Below, piece after piece: positions 1 to 5,596 of a DNA stretch of 5,596 nt. Origin of the DNA: Pseudodesulfovibrio sp. (GTDB lineage Bacteria; Desulfobacterota; Desulfovibrionia; Desulfovibrionales; Desulfovibrionaceae); the NCBI GenBank assembly GCA_022712815.1, contig JAFLJW010000165.1:1-5596 (forward strand), given 5' to 3'. Under the pieces are notes generated by a model. That model ran no database searches and was not told the origin of the DNA. It worked only from the letters and a program-made list of their open reading frames with translations. Each line of letters opens with the position of its first letter. Within the stretch, counting starts at the first letter, position 1. The position numbers were made by a program, and so were the translations under genes.

Positions 1-35
1 TTCCCCTCTGGACTCCCCTTCCAAAACTTTTTGGG
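1..35. repeat. Edge of a repeat-like intergenic segment
   Basis: This non-coding sequence carries a CT-rich run followed by a short inverted repeat, CCAAAA (21-26) and TTTTGG (29-34), separated by two bases. The 10-mer CCTTCCAAAA (17-26) recurs at 185-194. From memory, very similar text is scattered between genes in many Desulfovibrio genomes, but I could not search for copies. The element appears cut by the window edge, so its full size and orientation are unknown. Confidence 0.35.
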
Positions 36-214
36 TCTACACCGCCTGGCAGGATATGCGAGTTTGTAAATGTCGGATGGCGGCGTAGAGGGCTGCCGAC
101 AGAGAAAAAGGGGGGACGCTGTCTCTTAAGTTCAAGAAGTAAGATGTTTTACCGCAACAAACGCCGCTGTCCGGTTTTTTTGATCCTTCCAAAAGGTTTC
201 TGCGGTGTGGCTAC
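36..214. other. Non-coding stretch with no recognised feature
   Basis: No reading frame here looks like a protein and no convincing promoter or terminator is visible. A T-run at 175-181 follows only a possible 4-bp stem, too weak to call a terminator. The sequence lies downstream of the sugar kinase gene, which is read toward it from the right. A clear intrinsic terminator for that operon is not visible anywhere in 1-384. Confidence 0.4.
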
Positions 215-283
215 TGTTTGAAGAAATCGTTTCGAACGGCTTGCTTACGTTGTCGAAGCTGTTCGGAGCGATTTCTTCAAACA
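215..283 (+). repeat. Long hairpin: 28-bp near-perfect inverted repeat
   Basis: The arms 215-242 and 256-283 pair over 28 consecutive positions around a 13-nt loop (243-255). The outer 15 pairs are all Watson-Crick. The three non-canonical pairs (230/268, 232/266, 238/260) are all G-U when read as plus-strand RNA, but become A-C mismatches on the minus strand. Neither end is followed by a T-run, so it is not a standard intrinsic terminator. It may be a palindromic intergenic repeat, a MITE-like remnant or a structured RNA. It sits about 100 bp beyond the end of the sugar kinase gene. The pairing is certain from the sequence; the function is unknown. Confidence 0.8.
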
Positions 284-293
284 TCTCAGGGAT

Positions 294-313
294 GCAAGGG
301 ACGCGTCCCTTGC
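294..313. repeat. Perfect 20-bp palindrome
   Basis: The sequence GCAAGGGACGCGTCCCTTGC is identical to its reverse complement. It starts 11 bases after the long hairpin and is followed by a GC-rich segment (314-324) that I remember accompanying such palindromes between Desulfovibrio genes. With no T-run on either side it is not a typical terminator. It could be a repeat-family core, a protein-binding site or a transcript-end structure for the upstream operon. Confidence 0.6.
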
Positions 314-384
314 CCGCCGGAGGCTAACCAAAACGAAAACCAACTCATTCGCAAACAGTCCCTTACGAAGCCCCGCCTCCAACG

Positions 385-1269
385 CTACTCTCCGCCGACC
401 CTCAATTTGTCAGGCATGTCGGGCATGGCCCCGGCTTGTCCGCAGACGTAGGCGGCGACCTTTGTTGCGTAGCGGTTGATCTCATCGAGGGGGTAGTCGT
501 GCAGGTAGGCCAGAGCCACGGCAGCGGTGAAGGAATCACCTGCGCCGATGGTATCTGCTATTGTTGTTGGCTGGCCGGAAAGATCGGAAAAATCATTTGG
601 CGATAGAATCAGGCTGCCCTGATCGCCTCGTGTGAGGACGGCTAGTTTGAGGTTGTGGGTGTCCATGAGGGCGGAGAGGGCAGCGCGTTCACCTGATGGC
701 AGGGAAAACATTTTTGAGATGAGGGTCAATTCTTCGTCGTTGATTTTGAGTACATCGGTCAGGGTGAGAGAGGACTTGATTATGTCTGGTGAATAGAAAT
801 TCTGGCGAAGATTGATGTCGTATATCTTGAGTGCGTTGGGGGCGGCTTTGAGCAAGGAGTGGATGGCTTTTCGGGAAATGTCGGACCGCTGGGCAAGGGT
901 GCCGAAACAGATGGCATCTGCCTTGGTCGCCAATTGAAGGGCAGGGTGATCAAGGGCGAGAAAATCCCAGGCGACATTGTCGGGGAAGATATAGGTGGCG
1001 ATTCCGTGTTCATCGACGAGGGCGTCCACCGTGCCGGTCGGGTGCGTGGGGTCTGTTGAAATCGAGTCGACATTGAGACCGTGGCTGACCAGTTGTTTCA
1101 GGGCTTCGCGGCCAAGGGCATCGTCTCCGATGCATGAAACAGGGATGCCGACACCACCGAGGCGGTTGATGTGATAGGCAAAATTGGCAGGTGCTCCGCC
1201 GAGTTTGCGGCCTGTCGGCAGGACATCCCAGAGGATTTCACCAAGACCGATTGCCAGGAAGGTCTTCAT
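385..1269 (-). CDS. PfkB-family sugar kinase, probable fructokinase
   Basis: This 294-residue protein is a ribokinase/PfkB-fold kinase that uses ATP to phosphorylate a sugar in the cytoplasm. The N-terminal substrate-side motif GGAPANFA lies at 24-31. FGTLAQR (122-128), DINLRQNFYS (151-160) and KINDEE (175-180) match the bacterial fructokinase branch. TRGDQGS (213-219) and DTIGAGDSF (239-247) form the nucleotide and anion-hole region, with Asp245 the expected catalytic base. Length is typical and no key motif is missing. It is the second gene of an operon: its ATG follows the TPR gene's TAG after one base and has no good Shine-Dalgarno, so reinitiation by the same ribosomes is likely. No sugar transporter or hydrolase lies nearby to fix the substrate. 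Fructose is the best guess; another hexose or a nucleoside is possible. Confidence 0.88.
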   Translation of the reverse strand: MKTFLAIGLGEILWDVLPTGRKLGGAPANFAYHINRLGGVGIPVSCIGDDALGREALKQLVSHGLNVDSISTDPTHPTGTVDALVDEHGIATYIFPDNVAWDFLALDHPALQLATKADAICFGTLAQRSDISRKAIHSLLKAAPNALKIYDINLRQNFYSPDIIKSSLTLTDVLKINDEELTLISKMFSLPSGERAALSALMDTHNLKLAVLTRGDQGSLILSPNDFSDLSGQPTTIADTIGAGDSFTAAVALAYLHDYPLDEINRYATKVAAYVCGQAGAMPDMPDKLRVGGE

Positions 1270-1270
1270 G

Positions 1271-2626
1271 CTACTTGGCCCGTTCGACTATTTGGCGGAG
1301 TTTGGCTTCTGTCAGCTTGCGCAGATCGTCGTTTGCGGGACGGGTGCCGGTCCTTTCGAGCAGCAGGATGTAGTTGTCCAGAGCGGACTCCATGAGTGGG
1401 TGATTTGGGCCGAGGGAGGTTTCGTAGGCCGTTAATCCCTGCTCGTAGAACGGAATGGCCTCGGCGATCTGCCCCATGGTGTCGAGTAGCAGGGCCAGAT
1501 TGCACAGGGCGTGCGCGGTTTCCGGGTGTTCCTTGCCAAAGACCTGCTCTCGAATGGCGAGGCTGTCGCGGAAATTTTGTTCGGCAGCTTTGCTGTTGCC
1601 AAGGGATTCGTGCAGGAGGGCAACGGTATTGAGATCGGCGGCTACGTCGGGGTGGGCATCACCGAAATGTGTACGGTTGATCTCAAGGGAGCGTTGTGCC
1701 AGACGCAGAGCCTCTTTCGGGCGGTTCATGGCTTCGTAGAGCAACGCCATGTTGTTGAGGCAGGAAGCGATGGCCGGATGACCTTCGCCGTGGGATGCGG
1801 TTAAAACCCTCAAGCACTCCTTGAAGGTTTGTTCGGACTCATTGAATTTGCCAAGGGCCTGACGGATAACGGCCAGACTGTTGAGGATAGGCGCGGTGAC
1901 GAGGTTGTCCTCGGTGAAGATTTCCTTCTGGAGTTCAAGACAGGTGGCAAACGCGGCTTCAGCCTTGGGATAGTCTTCTCCAGCCCAAAGCACGGTCCCC
2001 AGTCCTTCGAGGTCAGCGGCGATGTCGGGATGCTGCTTGCCTTTGAGGGCCACATCCACGGTCAGGGCGATGTCGAGAAGCTCGGCAGCTTCCTGATGAC
2101 GGCGTTGATGGTAAAGGGAAAAGCCAGCCTGGTGCAGGACCCGGTTGCCAGCCGGAGTATTCACATCGAGTTCGGTAATCAGGTCGCGGCAGGCAAGGAC
2201 GTGCGGCATGAGCCATTCCACCGTGGGCCAGTTCTGAGGCTCGGCATCGGGCAATACGAGATTAAGTCCGTACATGGCTCGCCCGGCCCATTCAATCTTC
2301 TGTTTTGTCTCCATGGAGGCCAGCATGGCCTCCCGGACATTGCGGTAAAGGGAAAAAATTTGGCTATCAACATCTGTTTTGATGAGATTGCGTGTGACAA
2401 GCGGATCAATAATGGCAGTGGTGGCAAAAAAGGCGGCAGCCGGATTGATGAGTGACGGATTATGCGGGGTTCCTTCCATGGAGAGAGCAAAATCATATGG
2501 CAAAGCTGAATCTCCCAGCATGACAGCCATGAACAGGGCTTCGGCACTGCCGGGAGCATCTTTTTCGACTTCTCGAACAGCCGCCAAGATGGTTTCAAAA
2601 GTTCGTTTTTCAATGCTGTCTGTCAC
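1271..2626 (-). CDS. Kinesin-light-chain-type TPR protein with STAND-like N-terminal part
   Basis: This 451-residue protein has no signal peptide or membrane segment, so it is probably a cytoplasmic protein-protein interaction scaffold. From about residue 157 it carries seven TPR units with an exact 42-residue period. The His-Pro hallmark is at 199, 283, 325, 367 and 409; the units at 157 and 241 are degenerate. Residues 1-150 resemble the winged-helix part between the NTPase and TPRs of NB-ARC/STAND proteins: a helix with an AEALFMAVML core (28-37), a hydrophobic wing (65-105) and the QNWPTVEWLMPH segment (131-142). No Walker A or B motif is present. The GTG start is chosen because AAGGAG lies 7 nt upstream. 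It is the first gene of an operon with the sugar kinase. Molecular role unknown; TPR assignment is firm, the STAND relationship is inferred from pattern memory. Confidence 0.88.
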   Translation of the reverse strand: MTDSIEKRTFETILAAVREVEKDAPGSAEALFMAVMLGDSALPYDFALSMEGTPHNPSLINPAAAFFATTAIIDPLVTRNLIKTDVDSQIFSLYRNVREAMLASMETKQKIEWAGRAMYGLNLVLPDAEPQNWPTVEWLMPHVLACRDLITELDVNTPAGNRVLHQAGFSLYHQRRHQEAAELLDIALTVDVALKGKQHPDIAADLEGLGTVLWAGEDYPKAEAAFATCLELQKEIFTEDNLVTAPILNSLAVIRQALGKFNESEQTFKECLRVLTASHGEGHPAIASCLNNMALLYEAMNRPKEALRLAQRSLEINRTHFGDAHPDVAADLNTVALLHESLGNSKAAEQNFRDSLAIREQVFGKEHPETAHALCNLALLLDTMGQIAEAIPFYEQGLTAYETSLGPNHPLMESALDNYILLLERTGTRPANDDLRKLTEAKLRQIVERAK

Positions 2627-2633
2627 GTGGAAA

Positions 2634-2639
2634 CTCCTT
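2634..2639 (-). promoter_or_regulatory. Shine-Dalgarno that fixes the TPR protein's GTG start
   Basis: On the minus strand AAGGAG is followed by a 7-nt spacer and the GTG at 2626. No other in-frame start nearby has a comparable site, so this site decides the start codon. Confidence 0.8.
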
Positions 2640-2819
2640 GATTGCCGGACGTTCCCGTGTCTCTATCCCGTTTGGTAGGGGAATTCAAGAAAAGGGAACG
2701 GAAACAACCCGGCCAGCTTGTCGCCCCTATGCCTCCGAACACCAATCCGGAGCCAGGACAAAGGAGATTCCGTTACAAGACGATAATCTATCGGTTAGCT
2801 AAGAATGTGGGTATGATTG

Positions 2820-2860
2820 AAAAATAAAAGCCGCTGCCGGGTGACGATACCGGCAGCGGC
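2820..2860 (-). terminator. Intrinsic terminator of flgE
   Basis: Read on the minus strand, an 11-bp perfect GC-rich stem (arms 2850-2860 and 2830-2840) with a 9-nt loop is followed by TTTTATTTTT (2829-2820). It starts 28 bases past the flgE stop codon. It separates flgE from the TPR-kinase operon, which must therefore use a promoter somewhere in 2640-2819. I could not identify that promoter convincingly. Confidence 0.93.
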
Positions 2861-2888
2861 CATTTGAAACTCTCTCAACAGTGCTGAA

Positions 2889-4514
2889 TTAACGTTTGAT
2901 GCCAATGAGGGTATTCAAAAGTCCATCGGCTGTTGTCATGACCTTGGTATTGGCCTGAAATCCGCGCTGGGTGATGATCATCTTGGCAAATTCCTCGGCC
3001 ATTTCCACATTGCTCTGCTCCAGCGTGTTTTGCTGGATGGTGCCACGGCCCCGGTCTTCGGCAACCCCGGCGATGGCTGAACCGGAGGCCTCCGTGGCGA
3101 CAAAGTTAGTATTGCCATCGCGCCGCAGACCCCATTCGCTGTTGAACCTGTACATGGCAATCTTATAGAGATTCTCACTCTGCCCATTGGTGAAATGGCC
3201 TTTAAGGAATCCGTCTTGACCCACACTTGTGTTTTGCAAATAACCCCAGGCGTATCCATTCTGAATCTCGTATAATGTGGAGGACCCGGTGTCGTAGCTG
3301 GTTGAAACACGGGCATTCCTGTTCATGCTGGCCATTTCTTGCAAGTTACCCGTATTGGTTCCCACGCCTGCGGCAGTGGCAGCACCGGAAAGCCATGACG
3401 AGGAATCCGAACGGACCCCGAAATCGTAGGATACGGCCTGGGGCGTCCCGATCGCTGATCCATTGCTTCCATACTGGAAGTTGAACTGCGGAATTCCGGT
3501 AGTGCCAAAGGAACTTGGTGTCCACGCGCTCAGACTCTTGCCGCCAGCACCGCTGGTATTGGTGGAGTTAAGGGCAAAAGCCGATTGCCCCACGAGTTCG
3601 CCCTGACCGTTGAACGTCATGACACCGAGACCGGCAAGACCGGCACCCGATGTTCCGTAGGCACTCGATCCATCCGCTTTGCCAGGCATGGCAATCAGGT
3701 ATTCCCAGTAGCTATAGCCTGGAGTCGCATTGGAGAGGCTGGTTGAACTCACGGGATCGAAATAGATGGTCATGGTCTGCCTGTTGCCGTCGGAATCATA
3801 GACGTAAAGGTCTGAAGAATATGCAGGAGGTGAGTTCCCGAACGGGGTGGAGGCGTTGCTCGAGGTGGCGTCATACGCTTCAAGCATCGCAAAAAACGGA
3901 TTGGTGGCACTGGTGTGCTGATCCGTTGCGGTGTAGTCCAGAATGGTAATCATTTCAATGGATGAAGTGGTACGCGGATTAGAACGGACAACGCGTGCTT
4001 CCTTTCCGTCGATAATTATGTCTTCGTACGGAAGCTGGATGTCGGAAACGGTTGTGGCAACCGCGTTTGATTCCCGGTCCACGGCATATCCCTGTAGCCT
4101 GAATCCGTCTGCATTGACGAGGTATGCTCCGTCGTTGAAACGGTATGCGCCCGCTCGCGTATAATACGAAGCACCAGTCGTGCCGGTTCCTGTTGGATTG
4201 CGAAGGCCGAAAAATCCATTGCCTGCAATGGCGAGGTCAGTGACCGTTCCGGTGGTTTCCCGCCCTCCTTCTTTGAAGAGGGTCCGAACCTCCGAAATGC
4301 CAACACCCATCCCCATCTGGCTGGTGTAATTCGCGCCTGATTCGTACTGCGCCCCGCCCGCGGCAAGTTGCTGACTCATGAGGTCCCCAAACTGCATATC
4401 CGCCTTCTTGTACCCGATGGTACTTACGTTGGCGAGATTGTTTGCAATGACCTGCATGTTGGAAGAATGGGCGATCACACCCGTGGCCCCAATATACAAA
4501 CTGCTAAAACTCAT
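2889..4514 (-). CDS. flgE: Flagellar hook protein FlgE
   Basis: FlgE polymerises into the flexible hook joining the flagellar rod to the filament, after export by the flagellar type III apparatus. The 541-residue product starts MSFSSLYIGATG and carries the rod/hook N-terminal motif ANNLANVSTIGYKK (24-37) and LAIAGNGFF (94-102). A FlaE-like domain lies around DLYVYDSDGNRQTMTIYFD (235-253). The conserved C-terminal D0/D1 part runs from YAWGYLQNTSVGQDG (421-435) to the helix with NTLEQSNVEMAEEFAKMI and QRGFQANTK (496-524). It is longer than enteric FlgE (about 400 residues); the extra length is a Ser/Thr/Gly-rich central region (about 200-400), the surface-exposed variable part. No cysteine is present. 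The frame is open to 4571, but the start at 4514 is preferred: GGAGGA lies 4 nt upstream and the mature N-terminus fits the family. It appears to be transcribed alone from a sigma-54 promoter. Confidence 0.95.
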   Translation of the reverse strand: MSFSSLYIGATGVIAHSSNMQVIANNLANVSTIGYKKADMQFGDLMSQQLAAGGAQYESGANYTSQMGMGVGISEVRTLFKEGGRETTGTVTDLAIAGNGFFGLRNPTGTGTTGASYYTRAGAYRFNDGAYLVNADGFRLQGYAVDRESNAVATTVSDIQLPYEDIIIDGKEARVVRSNPRTTSSIEMITILDYTATDQHTSATNPFFAMLEAYDATSSNASTPFGNSPPAYSSDLYVYDSDGNRQTMTIYFDPVSSTSLSNATPGYSYWEYLIAMPGKADGSSAYGTSGAGLAGLGVMTFNGQGELVGQSAFALNSTNTSGAGGKSLSAWTPSSFGTTGIPQFNFQYGSNGSAIGTPQAVSYDFGVRSDSSSWLSGAATAAGVGTNTGNLQEMASMNRNARVSTSYDTGSSTLYEIQNGYAWGYLQNTSVGQDGFLKGHFTNGQSENLYKIAMYRFNSEWGLRRDGNTNFVATEASGSAIAGVAEDRGRGTIQQNTLEQSNVEMAEEFAKMIITQRGFQANTKVMTTADGLLNTLIGIKR

Positions 4515-4518
4515 ACTT

Positions 4519-4524
4519 TCCTCC
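4519..4524 (-). promoter_or_regulatory. Shine-Dalgarno that fixes the flgE start
   Basis: On the minus strand GGAGGA is followed by AAGT and the ATG at 4514. This supports the start at 4514 over the in-frame upstream start at 4571, which would add 19 residues unlike any FlgE N-terminus. Confidence 0.85.
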
Positions 4525-4544
4525 AATCCGAACTCTACCGGATG

Positions 4545-4561
4545 TGGTGGGGAATCCACCA
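4545..4561 (-). other. Small GC-rich stem-loop in the flgE leader
   Basis: In the minus-strand transcript TGGTGG (4561-4556) can pair with CCACCA (4550-4545) around a 5-nt loop, about 31 nt upstream of the start codon. A competing pairing of GGTGGG upstream (about 4572-4567) with CCCACC is also possible. It does not cover the Shine-Dalgarno. A role in mRNA stability or translation is only a possibility. Confidence 0.35.
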
Positions 4562-4613
4562 GGGGACCCACCCCCGGAATAAAATTCCCGATTCCTTCTC
4601 TCCGAGGATTAAA

Positions 4614-4628
4614 GCAAGGGGTGTGCCA
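4614..4628 (-). promoter_or_regulatory. Sigma-54 (RpoN) promoter of flgE
   Basis: On the minus strand TGGCAC (4628-4623), five bases (ACCCC), then TTGC (4617-4614) match the -24/-12 consensus exactly. Transcription should begin near 4602, leaving a leader of about 88 nt. Middle and late flagellar genes are commonly sigma-54 dependent and need an NtrC-type activator of the FlrC/FleQ kind; no activator site was identified with certainty. Confidence 0.88.
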
Positions 4629-4629
4629 T

Positions 4630-4651
4630 TTGAAATAGCGATATATTTCAA
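4630..4651. promoter_or_regulatory. 8+8 bp palindrome abutting the sigma-54 promoter
   Basis: TTGAAATA (4630-4637) and TATTTCAA (4644-4651) are perfect inverted repeats with a 6-bp spacer. The near edge is one base from the -24 element, centred near -38 relative to the predicted start. This is the typical architecture of a dimeric regulator site. The position is closer than usual for a sigma-54 enhancer, so a repressor or a locally acting regulator fits at least as well. The regulator is not known. Confidence 0.5.
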
Positions 4652-4692
4652 GACAAAATAGGTCTTTTGGGGTGGGAAGATCATTCCCTTAA

Positions 4693-5028
4693 CCCGAGAT
4701 TGCGCCTGTCCGGGTCACAAACACCGAAATTCATCCTTTGGAAGTCAGCGAGACAATCAACTCCCCTGTCCAGGTGGCTCTCCACTGATCAGACCAGTCC
4801 GTCATGCTGCAAGCAGAAGTAACTAAAAAGCAGATAGCCACGGAGAGCGAGAGCAATGTTGCGACAAAGATCATTGCCGCAGAACGGCCTCGTACGGAAA
4901 TGCATGCCCTGCCAATTGAAACGGTGACCGGCATCGTCAAAACCATGGGTGGCCAGATTATCGACATTGAATCCACCCAAGCTCGATCCGGATCACTCAT
5001 CAGCACAACCTCTTATGTGACCCGCTGA
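4693..5028 (+). pseudogene. Decayed 3' remnant of a SAM-dependent methyltransferase gene
   Basis: The frame ending at the TGA of 5026-5028 encodes a C-terminus with EMHALP, a V..IV...GG.IIDIE segment and a final S..SYVTR. I recognise this layout from the ends of class I SAM-dependent methyltransferases. The same frame continues upstream of 4804 to the TAA at 4690-4692, and an internal TGA (4786-4788) falls in VALH-stop-SDQ, where related proteins tend to have a His-Trp pair; a TGG-to-TGA change would explain it. The SAM-binding core is absent. The first ATG after the TGA (4804) has no Shine-Dalgarno, so a 74-residue protein from there is unlikely to be made. A good terminator follows, as expected for the end of a former gene. 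A small functional protein is the alternative. The homology is from memory and unverified. Confidence 0.45.
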
Positions 5029-5060
5029 AAAAACCGGTCGCATAGCCAGGGATAGCCAAG

Positions 5061-5095
5061 GGCTTCGGTCATGTGACTGAAGCCTTTTTTCTTTT
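5061..5095 (+). terminator. Intrinsic terminator downstream of the methyltransferase remnant
   Basis: A 10-bp stem (5061-5070 with 5075-5084, one G-T pair) with a 4-nt loop is followed by TTTTTTCTTTT (5085-5095). It lies 32 bases after the remnant's stop codon and before the fumC promoter region. It marks the end of a plus-strand transcription unit and insulates fumC from upstream reading. Confidence 0.9.
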
Positions 5096-5101
5096 CCGCA
5101 A

Positions 5102-5133
5102 TTGACATATTCTCTGGCATGGCCCACTACAAG
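5102..5133 (+). promoter_or_regulatory. Possible fumC promoter with poor spacing
   Basis: A perfect -35 hexamer TTGACA is present at 5102-5107. The best -10-like hexamer, TACAAG (5128-5133, four of six matches), is 20 bp away, longer than the usual 16-18. At 17 bp spacing the hexamer is CACTAC, a poor match. The position between the terminator and the gene is right, so this may be a weak or activator-dependent promoter, or the real one may use another factor. Confidence 0.35.
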
Positions 5134-5155
5134 GGTGAGGAATCATAACCAATTC

Positions 5156-5159
5156 GGAG
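5156..5159 (+). promoter_or_regulatory. Shine-Dalgarno of fumC
   Basis: GGAG sits 6 nt before the ATG at 5166. It rules in favour of this start over the overlapping ATG at 5161, whose frame does not encode fumarase. Confidence 0.75.
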
Positions 5160-5165
5160 AATGAT

Positions 5166-5596
<431 letters not shown>

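Noticed and set aside
151..181. T-run at 175-181 as a terminator
   Set aside because: The only upstream pairing is about 4 bp, too weak for an intrinsic terminator.
1..384. CRISPR array in the repeat-rich left end
   Set aside because: There is no regular direct-repeat and spacer pattern; the repeats are inverted and irregularly spaced.
218..451. 77-codon plus-strand open frame
   Set aside because: It runs through the hairpin and palindrome into the antisense of the kinase gene and has no protein-like features.
1829..2455. 208-codon plus-strand open frame
   Set aside because: It is antisense to the TPR repeats, whose periodic protein pattern is unmistakable; it has no recognisable domain.
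2640..2819. Sigma-70 or sigma-54 promoter for the TPR-kinase operon, and a small inverted repeat CGATA/TATCG at 2781-2793
   Set aside because: A promoter is expected here, but candidates such as TTGAAT with a TAGAGA at 17 bp match poorly. The 5-bp repeat is within chance.
4515..4571. Upstream flgE start at 4571
   Set aside because: The extra 19 residues resemble no FlgE N-terminus, and the strong Shine-Dalgarno serves the ATG at 4514.
4786..4788. In-frame TGA as a selenocysteine codon
   Set aside because: I see no convincing hairpin of SECIS type directly downstream, and the position fits a lost Trp codon better.
4731..5006. Minus-strand open frame of 91 codons with a hydrophobic stretch and an AGAGG upstream
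   Set aside because: It overlaps the methyltransferase-like tail on the other strand, which matches a known family end. The hydrophobic stretch looks like a by-product of that strand. I cannot fully exclude a small membrane protein.

Overview
The window looks like a chromosomal stretch from a motile, Gram-negative, delta-proteobacterial sulfate reducer of the Desulfovibrio/Pseudodesulfovibrio type. This is inferred from a sigma-54-driven hook gene, moderately GC-rich coding sequence, and intergenic sequence that resembles repeats I remember from Desulfovibrio genomes. The genus is an inference, not a proof.

Layout, left to right. Positions 1-384 hold no credible gene. They contain repeat-like non-coding DNA, including an almost perfect 28-bp hairpin (215-283) and a perfect 20-bp palindrome (294-313). 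Next is a two-gene minus-strand operon: a kinesin-light-chain-type TPR protein (1271-2626, GTG start with a strong Shine-Dalgarno), followed after one base by a PfkB-family sugar kinase, probably fructokinase (385-1269). Upstream of it, also on the minus strand, is flgE for the flagellar hook protein. Its start is best placed at 4514, and it has its own sigma-54 promoter (4614-4628), a leader of about 88 nt and a strong intrinsic terminator (2820-2860), so it is probably a single-gene unit. Just upstream of the promoter lies an 8+8 bp palindrome.

On the plus strand, 4693-5028 looks like the decayed 3' end of a SAM-dependent methyltransferase gene. It has an in-frame TGA, no ribosome site, and is followed by an intact terminator (5061-5095). 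The window ends inside a class II fumarase gene (fumC) starting at 5166, of which the first 143 codons are present.

The genes do not form one pathway: hook assembly, sugar phosphorylation and fumarate hydration are independent. The most interesting item is the TPR protein. Its first 150 residues look like the winged-helix portion that follows the NTPase in NB-ARC-type STAND proteins, but no NTPase is present and there is no room for one upstream. It therefore reads as a free-standing sensor half of a STAND protein, translationally coupled to a sugar kinase.
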